Shown: positions 1 to 5,568, counted from the first letter of the stretch. The stretch is 5,605 nt of DNA from an uncultured Sulfurovum sp. (GCA_947311605.1 CAMZLC010000111.1:1-5605), one strand, 5' to 3'. Translations and numbers: made by a program. Notes: generated from the sequence alone by a model not told the origin.

Positions 1-30
1 AGAAAAAGGAAAGGGAGTCCGAAGACTCCC
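1..30 (-). terminator. Rho-independent terminator, minus strand
   Basis: Bases 13-19 (GGGAGTC) and 24-30 (GACTCCC) form a perfect 7-bp stem. Read on the minus strand the loop is TTCG closed by C-G, the very stable cUUCGg tetraloop, and the stem is followed by TTTCCTTTTTCT. This is a textbook intrinsic terminator for leftward transcription. On the plus strand the stem is followed by CCCGACG, so it should not work in that direction. I see no leftward gene between here and position 1822 that it would serve, which suggests that its gene was lost or displaced. Confidence 0.65.
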
Positions 31-73
31 CCCGACGAATAATTCTATTCCGTCGTTCCCATCTGGCTATCCC

Positions 74-325
74 TTGGCAGGTTGCTCCTCAGCAGAGCCT
101 GCCTCCGTTTCACCAGACCTCTTTACCTGTATTAGATGGATGGGGCAAAAAAGATGGCGTACATTCCACAAACTGGTATATCCAGCTGCGATTGCGGCAA
201 CCTTACACTATTTATGGCTGGTTAAACTTGATACCTCTAAACCAAAGCTCTATGGTACCATATTGCTCATTCTTCTTTGCTGGAGATTGATCCATTCAAT
301 AAGAAAGAAAATCGCGACAAATTGA
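74..325 (+). pseudogene. msrQ: C-terminal fragment of MsrQ (heme-binding membrane subunit of MsrPQ)
   Basis: MsrQ (YedZ) is a heme b membrane protein that passes electrons to the periplasmic methionine sulfoxide reductase MsrP. From about position 125 the translation follows the MsrQ C-terminus: IRWMGQKRWRTFHKLVYP, then LHYLWLVK, then a hydrophobic segment (LYGTILLILLCW) and a basic tail before TGA at 323-325. The His of FHKLVY and the His of LHYLWLVK match conserved heme-region histidines of the family. Only about 65-70 of roughly 200 residues are present. The frame stays open to the window edge, but the residues before the match (for example GYPLAGCSSAEPAS) do not look like the expected membrane helix. 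A hydrophobic stretch (IWLSLGRLLLS) appears in another frame at about 61-93, so a frameshift is possible. No msrP is visible. The TTG at 74 is only a nominal start. I call this a degraded or truncated copy, or the end of a gene cut by the window. Confidence 0.65.
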
Positions 326-396
326 TCAATTCCGTAACTCTTTTCCAAAACAATATTTTGGCAGGTAAAGATATCTCTTGCCAGAACATATGGTAG

Positions 397-513
397 CTGG
401 TTGAGCAAACAGGATACCCATTTAAAACAATAGCAGTTTATGAGACGGAGTATTTTGGTTTCTGGCTTCTTGACAAACTGACAGATTACGAGCGTAAACA
501 GCGTTTTTCTTAA
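397..513 (+). pseudogene. Possible IS110-type transposase scrap
   Basis: This in-frame stretch of 38 codons ends in TAA. It contains TIAVYETEYFGFWLLDKLTDY, which resembles the YEAG-x-x-GFW-x-x-x-x-L segment following the first acidic residues in DEDD (IS110-type) transposases. There is no start codon or ribosome binding site, and the sequence after LTDY does not continue the family pattern. If real, it is a short dead remnant. The match is from memory of the family pattern and is weak. Confidence 0.3.
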
Positions 514-679
514 CCACGAAGGGGCGAGTGCTGCTTCTGATTTGAATACCTCGAATTATTTACTTGCGGTTTCGTTTAACGAATACCACGGATAGAAGAC
601 TGGTCTGGATTCAAGTCGTATTGCCTCAAGTAGTCCTTAATTTTAGAAGAGAAAAGTGGGGAATCATGAGGGCGCTTCC

Positions 680-715
680 GGGCAGTGACCTTTTTGGAGA
701 AGGTCACTCTTGCCC
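680..715. repeat. Long stem-loop
   Basis: GTGACCTT (685-692) pairs perfectly with AAGGTCAC (700-707) across a 7-nt loop. The outer arms GGGCA (680-684) and TGCCC (711-715) extend the stem to 13 pairs with a TCT bulge. No T-run follows on either strand, so it is not an intrinsic terminator. It may be part of a structured RNA or a protein-binding site. Confidence 0.6.
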
Positions 716-884
716 TACACCGCTGAGGTGTTTCCAGTAAATGGGGGTGTTGGCCGTGATCCTGAGAAGAACTGAACACCGAACCGAACCTCACACTCTG
801 ATTTTTGACGGAGAGAATTTTTTTTTCAGAGCTCTACCGACTGTGGAAGGGATATCATATCAAGCGTCGAGACCAGCTATACGG

Positions 885-910
885 GTAAAGCAAACGAACG
901 TTTGCTTTAC
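885..910. promoter_or_regulatory. 26-bp dyad resembling a serine-invertase crossover site
   Basis: GTAAAGCAAACG (885-896) is followed by AA (897-898) and the exact reverse complement CGTTTGCTTTAC (899-910). Crossover sites of Hin/Gin-type invertases (hix, gix) are also 26 bp, with 12-bp half-sites around a 2-bp core that is AA in hix, and their inner half-sites begin AAACC. Here the inner half-sites are AAACG. A small serine recombinase of the matching family is encoded 365 bp downstream. A second copy was not found in the window. It could instead be an operator, or a hairpin upstream of the terminator that follows at once. Confidence 0.45.
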
Positions 911-916
911 TTTCTG

Positions 917-943
917 GCCGGACATCATTTCCGGCTATTTTTT
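917..943 (+). terminator. Rho-independent terminator, plus strand
   Basis: GCCGGA (917-922) pairs perfectly with TCCGGC (930-935) around a 7-nt loop, followed by TATTTTTTGCTTGTTTT. This is a good intrinsic terminator for rightward transcription. No protein gene clearly ends just before it, so the terminated transcript may be non-coding or a leftover. Confidence 0.65.
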
Positions 944-1022
944 GCTTGTTTTCGGTAAAGAAACTTAGTAAACAAATCAAAGTAAGTTATCTTTCTTTTT
1001 TGATGGGATTCTTTACTCTTCT

Positions 1023-1112
1023 GGATCGAAATTTACTCGAAGGCGGGTTGACCAGGTGACTCGTGGGGGCTGAAGCCCAATGGAACGAAAAGTTACTCTA
1101 AGGAATGTTGAC
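1023..1112. repeat. Two imperfect direct repeats upstream of the recombinase
   Basis: The units at 1023-1052 and 1082-1112 align at roughly 24 of 31 columns with one gap. They share GGA-CGAAA, TTACTC, AAGG and GTTGAC, and are spaced about 59-60 bp apart. A further TTACTC lies just before at about 1011. Their position upstream of a serine recombinase makes accessory binding sites (as in resolvase res sites) conceivable, but the units are not inverted repeats and the function is unknown. Confidence 0.35.
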
Positions 1113-1164
1113 ACCCCTCTCCGACACTTGACTCAACGGCCTGAGCTGCCCCTTTTTTACTTGC

Positions 1165-1184
1165 TCTGCCCTAAATGTGCAATT
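1165..1184. repeat. Remnant of the window's interspersed repeat
   Basis: Twenty bases (TCTGCCCTAAATGTGCAATT) match 5451-5470, the right end of the small element at 5268-5476, at 19 of 20 positions. They also share AATGTGCAATT with both 61-bp repeats. Similarity stops at 1184, where the expected AGACCC or ATACCC is replaced by CCGGCA. The orientation is the same as in the copies ending at 2262, 5132 and 5476. Confidence 0.6.
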
Positions 1185-1274
1185 CCGGCAGGTATGAAAT
1201 GAAATAAAAAAAGTCCAATCAGGATGCTGGACAACAACAGAGCAGGCCGTCCGGCTGGCAATGAGAATGAATTG

Positions 1275-1826
1275 ATGAAAATTGGTTACGCCCGAGTTTC
1301 CACCCTGGAACAGAATCCGGAATTACAACTGGATGCATTGAAAGAAGCAGGTTGCGAAAAAATATATACCGATAAAATAAGCGGAGCCAAAACAGACAGG
1401 CCGGAGCTGAAAGAAGCCCTGGGATATGTCCGCAAGGGTGATTGTCTGGTTGTGTGGCGGCTGGATCGCTTGGGCCGGAGCCTGAAACATCTGATAGAAG
1501 TTGTGGAAAGTCTGGAAACACAGGGAACGGGATTTATTTCTTTACAGGAAGGATTCGACACGACAACATCGGGCGGCAAGTTGATCTTCCAGATCTTCGG
1601 TGCCTTGGCAGAGTTTGAAAGAAACCTGATCAGGGAACGAACAAAAGCCGGCCTTGCTGCTGCCCGTGCTCGTGGCCGGCTTGGTGGTCGAAAAGAAAAA
1701 TTGTCCCCTGATCAGGTGTCTACCATGCGCCGCATGTCCGAAAGCCGGCAACATACAATTGCGGAAATTTGTACAGTAATGGGCATCAGCAAACCGACCT
1801 ATTACCGCTATATGGGTAAAAGTTAG
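1275..1826 (+). CDS. Small serine recombinase (resolvase/DNA invertase)
   Basis: This is a 183-residue site-specific recombinase of the Tn3 resolvase/Hin invertase type. It should cut two DNA sites, become linked to them through a serine, and exchange strands to invert or resolve DNA. The N-terminal catalytic domain (1-~110) opens MKIGYARVSTLEQN, with nucleophile Ser9 and Arg7, and has the active-site block WRLDRLGRS (Asp64, Arg65, Arg68). The long E helix (about 102-132) is followed by the minor-groove arm GRLGGR (134-139) and a helix-turn-helix (about 144-180, ending ISKPTYYRYM). All expected parts are present and the length is normal, so the enzyme looks active. I chose the ATG at 1275 because the family starts exactly there. 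An in-frame ATG at 1224 would add 17 residues that look unrelated. The ribosome binding site is weak for either start. Whether it is an invertase or a resolvase cannot be decided. The stop overlaps the stop of the opposing gene by 3 bp. A candidate crossover site lies at 885-910. Confidence 0.9.
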   Translation: MKIGYARVSTLEQNPELQLDALKEAGCEKIYTDKISGAKTDRPELKEALGYVRKGDCLVVWRLDRLGRSLKHLIEVVESLETQGTGFISLQEGFDTTTSGGKLIFQIFGALAEFERNLIRERTKAGLAAARARGRLGGRKEKLSPDQVSTMRRMSESRQHTIAEICTVMGISKPTYYRYMGKS

Positions 1827-2203
1827 AGATTTTTCTTTCCTTGAGCAATGTTGCGAATCTGGTTGAAGGTGGAAGCATCAAGAATTTCTTGTGCAGCTGC
1901 AACAAACAGCCGTGCTTCGTCCAGGGGAGTAGATTTAGCAATTTTTAATTGCCGTTGAATAGACTTCAACAGCACCATATATTTATCACTCATCACCTTT
2001 TTTACTTCTATTGCCTTCTGTGCCTTATCACGCCAGATGGAATACGCACCATTTTGGTGCCCTTTGTTCCTGCGATCTCCTTTTCTAATCTGACCACGGA
2101 TATCTAAAATTGTATTTTTAATCGCTTCTATTTTTGTCATCACAAAGTCTTCTTTCTCCTCCAACGATAATTTTGCTGGAGGGTATTGCAGCTGTATTCC
2201 CAT
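1823..2203 (-). CDS. Hypothetical protein, helical and charged
   Basis: I do not recognise this protein. The ATG at 2203 gives 126 residues, with an AGGA about 9 nt upstream. A TTG at 2254 in the same frame would give 143 residues, but those extra codons lie inside the 61-bp repeat, so the ATG is preferred. The protein is rich in Lys, Glu and Ala and looks mostly alpha-helical, perhaps partly coiled coil (about 14-90). It has a central basic run (RGQIRKGDRRNKGHQNG), a Trp in AYSIWRDKA and a conserved-looking C-terminal helix (DEARLFVAAAQEILDASTF). There is no signal peptide or membrane segment. This style occurs in small phage or mobile-element accessory proteins, which is only an impression. 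The gene converges on the recombinase with overlapping stops and no terminator between. Its upstream region is cut off by the repeat and the R-M module, so its original promoter may have been displaced. Confidence 0.6.
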   Translation of the reverse strand: MGIQLQYPPAKLSLEEKEDFVMTKIEAIKNTILDIRGQIRKGDRRNKGHQNGAYSIWRDKAQKAIEVKKVMSDKYMVLLKSIQRQLKIAKSTPLDEARLFVAAAQEILDASTFNQIRNIAQGKKNL

Positions 2204-2262
2204 ATCAACCGATCCTGCGTAAAAATCTATGACAGATTCCGTCCCAATGTGCAATTAGACCC
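2202..2262. repeat. 61-bp direct repeat, left copy
   Basis: These bases match 5072-5132 with one difference (A at 2207, G at 5077), and the last 55 bp are identical. The copy carries the ribosome-binding region and the ATG boundary of the leftward small gene. It marks the downstream edge of the R-M gene. Similarity ends sharply after CCC at 2262. Confidence 0.95.
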
Positions 2263-2264
2263 GT

Positions 2265-2305
2265 TTTTTTAGCGGGCGCAGTCTTTTGTTGTGCCTGCTA
2301 AAAAA
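2265..2305. repeat. 16-bp inverted repeat downstream of the R-M gene
   Basis: TTTTTTAGCGGGCGCA (2265-2280) pairs with TGTGCCTGCTAAAAAA (2290-2305) around a 9-nt loop, with two G-T pairs. On both strands the T-run is on the 5' side and the A-run on the 3' side, so it is not a classical intrinsic terminator, although it could stabilise the 3' end of the leftward R-M transcript. It lies immediately inside the left 61-bp repeat. Confidence 0.6.
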
Positions 2306-2351
2306 TATGTGCCGGTGGACGCCACACAGACCGCAAAGAGGCAGGGCTCCT

Positions 2352-2420
2352 GGCGTGTTATTGGCCAAGTGCACTGCCGAAGCTGGGAGCTTGGAGTCAG
2401 TAATTGGTGGGCGTGTTATT
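2352..2420. repeat. Short direct repeat next to the R-M stop codon
   Basis: GGCGTGTTATT occurs at 2352-2362 and again at 2410-2420, directly against the R-M stop codon. Between them lies a small hairpin, AAGCT/AGCTT (2380-2392). The stretch from about 2290 to 2420 is visibly more GC-rich than the R-M gene, which suggests a separate origin. Confidence 0.4.
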
Positions 2421-4904
2421 TCAATGAGGTCCAAGAAACCTATCCCCATTAAAATGAATCATGTGCGTAGGTGCGTCAGCCATCCAAACTTCTGTTTCCC
2501 AGGAAATGTCTGATAGATATTTTGTCATTACTCTTCTATCTGGAAAAGCGGTTACATACACTAAGCCAGGTGTCGCATTTTCAAAAAGGTGCGCTAATTC
2601 TCCATGGCGTTTTCCATCAACAGGGCCATGGCTGGTAACAGATTCAATAAGTAATAGCCAACCTCTTTTTGCCCAATACAGCACAACATCTGGCAGTTTT
2701 CCTTTTCGGTCAACTTCCACACCTAGTTCTGCCAGTCTGTCTTTTCTGAAAAAATCTTCTTTGGCTCCAGTGTCACCAAGATAGATAACTTCTGATCCGG
2801 GAGCAAAGCGAGGCCCAAACTCCACCACGATGTCATGTATTAACTGGCTATGTACTCCAGGGCTCAATTTGATTTCCGTCCCATCATCAAGTTTCAACGG
2901 AATCATTTCCATCTCTCTTTCCATAGCATATTGCGCTGCTAAAGTTTCTCGTTCCTCAAGCCACCCTGTTAACACTCTCTCCCATCCGTTCGTTCCGTAT
3001 GCTCTTAAAATATCATAGAGTTCTGTTGGGAGTTGATAACAGGCTTTTGGGCTATTGACGGGCCTATCAGGTTGGTCTGGATTGTATAAACAAAGCCCAC
3101 CGTCTAAGAATTGGTGTAATGTTTGACGGCGAAAAGTTTCACGAGTATTTGGTGCATATTCTTTGCCATAAATATCACGACACCACTCCATGATAGGAGT
3201 AACGCCAATCATGGGTCTTTCAATATCCTCCCAAATTCCATCAGGATGTAGATTTGCGAGAGCTAAAAATGTTAAAGCTGAACGCTCGTTTTGCTGTGCT
3301 CTTGGCATACCTAAAGCGATAAGTATCTCTAGTGCTTGGTTAATTTTAGTCTGTCCATCTAGTGGATTCTCTGTATTACCTGACATTTTGATAATCTCTC
3401 TTTCCAGTATGCTGTTTATCTGTTCTTGGGATAAATCTTGATTGGTGATTTCACTACCCATTCTTTTTAGCGATTCAATGTTAGGATAATGAATAACTTT
3501 CAAATCAGTTGCATTTACTTGTGTATGACCGCCAAATAATCTGTAGTATTTGTCAAGTAATGTACTGTTTAAAAAGATAAAAAGTCCAAGTGCTATGTCT
3601 TTCTCAAATCCCATTTTCTTGAAGTGGAAGACATTTAGCTTGTTGTCAAAACCAATTAAGTCGCCGGGAAATGAGCTGTCATAGACTGTTGCAACAATTC
3701 GCCGTTTTTCTTCTTTGCTACTAAAGCGCCTTACAATTACAAAGTTCCCCTCATGCTTCCACAACCACTTTTTTGTTTTATCTGAAACAGCGATAGCGTT
3801 AGGTTTTTTTGTGTCTTTGGGCCAGTGAACACCATTGTTGAGATGTACAGGATAAATTAACGGAACAGACCCTTTTTCAAGGTCTTTTCGTAGATCACTT
3901 TTCATCCTAAAGCCAACTACTGGGCCAGTGCTAACCTGTAAATTCAAATCCTCAAGGGAAGCATTGAAATATGCAAGCCTATCAATGACACCCTGGTCAC
4001 GATCATTTGCTGCTATGTGAATGAATTTATGTGTATCATTAGGTTTAACAACAGAACCAAAATGAACTATTCGAACTGTTTTGTCAGTTGCTGTTATAGT
4101 TTGAGTGTCCTCGTCAATTGTGAAATCAGCCGTGGGACTAGATGTTACGGTAACATCGCCTTGCTTGGCACCCTTTACTAAGTGAATGATAATATTTTCT
4201 TGTAATACTTCATCGTCTGCAAAAGCTTTTGTACGAGAGTCAAAAATATGGATGTGTTGAATAGCCGTCTCTTTCAATATTAACTCTCGAAATGGCTGGT
4301 AGTACGGACCATTGCAAAATGAACGAGGGATGATTGCAACCAATTCTCCACCAGCAATGAGATTTTGAATAGCTACAGCAAGAAATCCTGAATAAAGATT
4401 TACTGTTTCTACCCCAATACTTCGTAATGCTTTTCGATGAGCACTCTTTGTGGCGATTTTTTTATATGGTGGGTTCATGATTACATGAGTGTAATCATTG
4501 TTATTTTTGAATAATCCGAAATTGGTTGCGTTGGTGAGAATAAAATCTTCTAGATTGAATTTATTGGATACTTTTATGTTATTTTTTGTTCCTGCCTCTT
4601 CACATAACTCGAAGGTTTCAGTTATGAAAGGTTTAATAGTTTCTTCAATATCCCAAGTATCAATATCTAGCGACTTAACTTTTCCTCTTTTCAATGCCTC
4701 ATCAGTAAAAGCAGCTGTGAGTGAACCAGGACCACACCCTGGATCTAGCAGTTTTACTTTGCCAGAAATTTCATTGAACAAAGAAGCCATGTATAAACAG
4801 ATTGGCTCAGGAGTGTAGAATTGGCCCAGTGCAGACTTGATTTTTGGGTTAAGAATTGAGTTAGCTTTTATTCTCAATAAATCTGTTTGTGCTAAAATGC
4901 TCAA
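2421..4904 (-). CDS. Fused BsuBI/PstI-type DNA methyltransferase-restriction endonuclease
   Basis: This 827-residue protein appears to be a complete type II R-M system in one chain. Residues 1-~506 form an N6-adenine methyltransferase. They include GQFYTPEPICLYMA (27-40, motif X region), the AdoMet-binding LLDPGCGPGSLTAAF (52-66, motif I), the catalytic NPPY (144-147, motif IV), and a likely target-recognition part from about 290 to 480. Residues ~515-660 match the N-terminal (winged-helix) part of the BsuBI/PstI endonucleases. Residues ~690-827 match the nuclease domain, with YLGDTGAKEDFF (708-719), KLPDVVLY (736-743) and LLIESVTSHGP (751-761). Asp739 and Glu754 are probable catalytic acids. 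The known BsuBI and PstI systems use separate enzymes of about 500 and 320 residues and act on CTGCAG. The two halves here have those sizes, so this looks like an in-frame fusion. The order methylase-nuclease is the reverse of common type IIG enzymes. The start is TTG, supported by AAGGAAGGA 6 nt upstream. Actual specificity and activity are inferred. Confidence 0.9.
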   Translation of the reverse strand: MSILAQTDLLRIKANSILNPKIKSALGQFYTPEPICLYMASLFNEISGKVKLLDPGCGPGSLTAAFTDEALKRGKVKSLDIDTWDIEETIKPFITETFELCEEAGTKNNIKVSNKFNLEDFILTNATNFGLFKNNNDYTHVIMNPPYKKIATKSAHRKALRSIGVETVNLYSGFLAVAIQNLIAGGELVAIIPRSFCNGPYYQPFRELILKETAIQHIHIFDSRTKAFADDEVLQENIIIHLVKGAKQGDVTVTSSPTADFTIDEDTQTITATDKTVRIVHFGSVVKPNDTHKFIHIAANDRDQGVIDRLAYFNASLEDLNLQVSTGPVVGFRMKSDLRKDLEKGSVPLIYPVHLNNGVHWPKDTKKPNAIAVSDKTKKWLWKHEGNFVIVRRFSSKEEKRRIVATVYDSSFPGDLIGFDNKLNVFHFKKMGFEKDIALGLFIFLNSTLLDKYYRLFGGHTQVNATDLKVIHYPNIESLKRMGSEITNQDLSQEQINSILEREIIKMSGNTENPLDGQTKINQALEILIALGMPRAQQNERSALTFLALANLHPDGIWEDIERPMIGVTPIMEWCRDIYGKEYAPNTRETFRRQTLHQFLDGGLCLYNPDQPDRPVNSPKACYQLPTELYDILRAYGTNGWERVLTGWLEERETLAAQYAMEREMEMIPLKLDDGTEIKLSPGVHSQLIHDIVVEFGPRFAPGSEVIYLGDTGAKEDFFRKDRLAELGVEVDRKGKLPDVVLYWAKRGWLLLIESVTSHGPVDGKRHGELAHLFENATPGLVYVTAFPDRRVMTKYLSDISWETEVWMADAPTHMIHFNGDRFLGPH
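3384..3405 (-). promoter_or_regulatory. Possible internal translation start for a free endonuclease
   Basis: Met507 (ATG at 3386-3384) falls at the methylase-nuclease junction. The purine-rich GGAAAGAGAG lies 9 nt upstream (3405-3396). Starting here would give a 321-residue protein, close to the length of free BsuBI and PstI endonucleases. The ribosome binding match is moderate. It may be a relic of a separate endonuclease start codon, or it may still be used. Confidence 0.4.
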
Positions 4905-4919
4905 GAACTATCCTTCCTT
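4902..4919 (-). promoter_or_regulatory. Ribosome binding site that decides the TTG start
   Basis: On the minus strand AAGGAAGGA (4919-4911) stands 6 nt before TTG (4904-4902). The next in-frame methionine is about residue 39, which would remove motif X, so the TTG is the likely start. Confidence 0.75.
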
Positions 4920-4942
4920 GCTGAGTATCTGATAAGAATCAG

Positions 4943-4971
4943 TTTATATTGTCTGGATGGTTAATATCTAA
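4943..4971 (-). promoter_or_regulatory. Candidate promoter of the R-M gene
   Basis: On the minus strand TTAGAT (4971-4966) and TATAAA (4948-4943) are separated by exactly 17 bp. The -10 box is good and the -35 box poor (3 of 6). Transcription would begin roughly 30 nt before the TTG start. Confidence 0.35.
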
Positions 4972-5010
4972 TCTAAATTGAAAGAGTAATCAACGGCATA
5001 GAGTTTTCTC

Positions 5011-5024
5011 TGTTATCGATAACA
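5011..5024. promoter_or_regulatory. 14-bp perfect palindrome upstream of the R-M gene
   Basis: TGTTATCGATAACA is a perfect palindrome about 40 bp upstream of the candidate -35 box of the R-M gene. It could be an operator for a dimeric regulator, such as the C proteins of some R-M systems, but no controller gene is visible in the window. Confidence 0.35.
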
Positions 5025-5071
5025 AGCCCTTGGGTAACCCATTAAAACAGTATAATTGCAGAATAAAATAA

Positions 5072-5132
5072 ATATCGACCGATCCTGCGTAAAAATCTAT
5101 GACAGATTCCGTCCCAATGTGCAATTAGACCC
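5072..5132. repeat. 61-bp direct repeat, right copy
   Basis: This is the partner of 2202-2262, differing by one base. It lies upstream of the R-M gene, so the pair encloses the module and the repeat unit is 2,870 bp. A sequence TATAATTGCA at 5051-5060 resembles, in opposite orientation, the end of this repeat (TGCAATTAGA, 5120-5129), so 5048-5132 may itself be a tiny inverted-repeat element. Confidence 0.95.
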
Positions 5133-5267
5133 ACAGTTAGATAGCACCATATGTGACATATGCTAGGAAAACAATCGTAGGAAAAGAGCTCATAATATAA
5201 ATTTCTCTTCTTCTGTTATTAAATATAGTTGCAATTTTATTTAGTTGTGACTTGTTTTTAACATATA

Positions 5268-5476
5268 GGGTATAATTGCACATTTAGGGTAAATCCTTCA
5301 TGGGATTTTTGGCAACCTGTAGGTTTTATGGACAAATATGGTTTTAATTGCTTCCCGTTTGTCACACATTTTTCTCGCGTATTATTGGGAAGTAGAAAAA
5401 CAGCATAACTGCCTACAAACACAGAAAGTTGTAAGGATTTCTATGACAGATCTGCCCTAAATGTGCCATTATACCC
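5268..5476. mobile_element. MITE-like element with 22-bp terminal inverted repeats
   Basis: The left end (5268-5289, starting GGGTATAAT and ending GCACATTTAGGG) is the reverse complement of the right end (5455-5476) at 21 of 22 positions. Weaker inverted similarity continues inside (AAATCCTT, then TGTAGG-TTATG on both arms). The ~209-bp body encodes no transposase, so the element would be non-autonomous. No clear target-site duplication is visible. Its ends share sequence with both 61-bp repeats and with 1165-1184. The transposase family is not identifiable here. Confidence 0.65.
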
Positions 5477-5568
5477 GACAATACATCATTCTGCTCTTTG
5501 CCCTTGCCATTGGTTTCGGATCCGGCGGCAGTCTTATCTTTGCCAGTTTGGGAGGAGGGGATACTTGA
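5461..5568 (+). CDS. Short membrane-type reading frame, possible gene fragment
   Basis: The ATG at 5461 lies inside the right end of the small element and opens 35 codons to TGA at 5566-5568. The product has one hydrophobic segment (YIILLFALAIGFGSGGSLIF, about 8-27) and a Gly-rich end. There is no good ribosome binding site. It may be a small single-pass membrane protein, or the remains of a membrane gene whose start was replaced by the element. The minus-strand alternative (5601-5413) has a low-complexity, charged product and runs through the element, so it is less likely. Confidence 0.25.
   Translation: MCHYTRQYIILLFALAIGFGSGGSLIFASLGGGDT

Larger units (their letters stand above)
326..1274. 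other. Long non-coding stretch with hairpins, terminator and repeats
   Basis: No convincing intact gene lies between the msrQ fragment and the recombinase. Short reading frames here (for example 741-968 on plus, 576-794 on minus) lack a ribosome binding site and recognisable family features. The stretch holds a CCAAAA/TTTTGG hairpin (345-361), a possible transposase scrap (397-513), a 13-bp palindrome TTCGTTTAACGAA (571-583), a hairpin at 680-715, a 26-bp dyad (885-910), a plus-strand terminator (917-943), imperfect direct repeats (1023-1112) and a repeat-family remnant (1165-1184). A TTGACA at 1108-1113 resembles a -35 box for the recombinase, but no good -10 box sits 16-18 bp after it. Confidence 0.6.

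Noticed and set aside
741..968. Plus-strand frame of 75 codons
   Set aside because: It covers the 26-bp dyad and the terminator, lacks a ribosome binding site, and its product shows no family features.
1219..1754. Several minus-strand frames within the recombinase gene
   Set aside because: They are shadows of the recombinase coding sequence, whose motifs fix the true frame.
1823..2203. Toxin or antitoxin role for the 126-residue protein
   Set aside because: No known toxin or antitoxin motif is visible, and there is no small co-directional partner gene.
2265..2305. Intrinsic terminator of the R-M gene
   Set aside because: The T-run precedes the stem on either strand and no U-run follows it, so I list it only as an inverted repeat.
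2255..2449. Leftward 64-codon frame overlapping the end of the R-M gene, with a CGLCGVHRH string
   Set aside because: It has no ribosome binding site, starts inside the R-M gene, runs through the inverted repeat and stops inside the 61-bp repeat. The Cys/His pattern is too short to support a zinc protein.
2202..5132. Integron-type gene cassettes with attC sites
   Set aside because: The repeats lack the GTTRRRY/RYYYAAC ends and paired L/R boxes of attC, and the recombinase here is a serine enzyme, not a tyrosine integrase.
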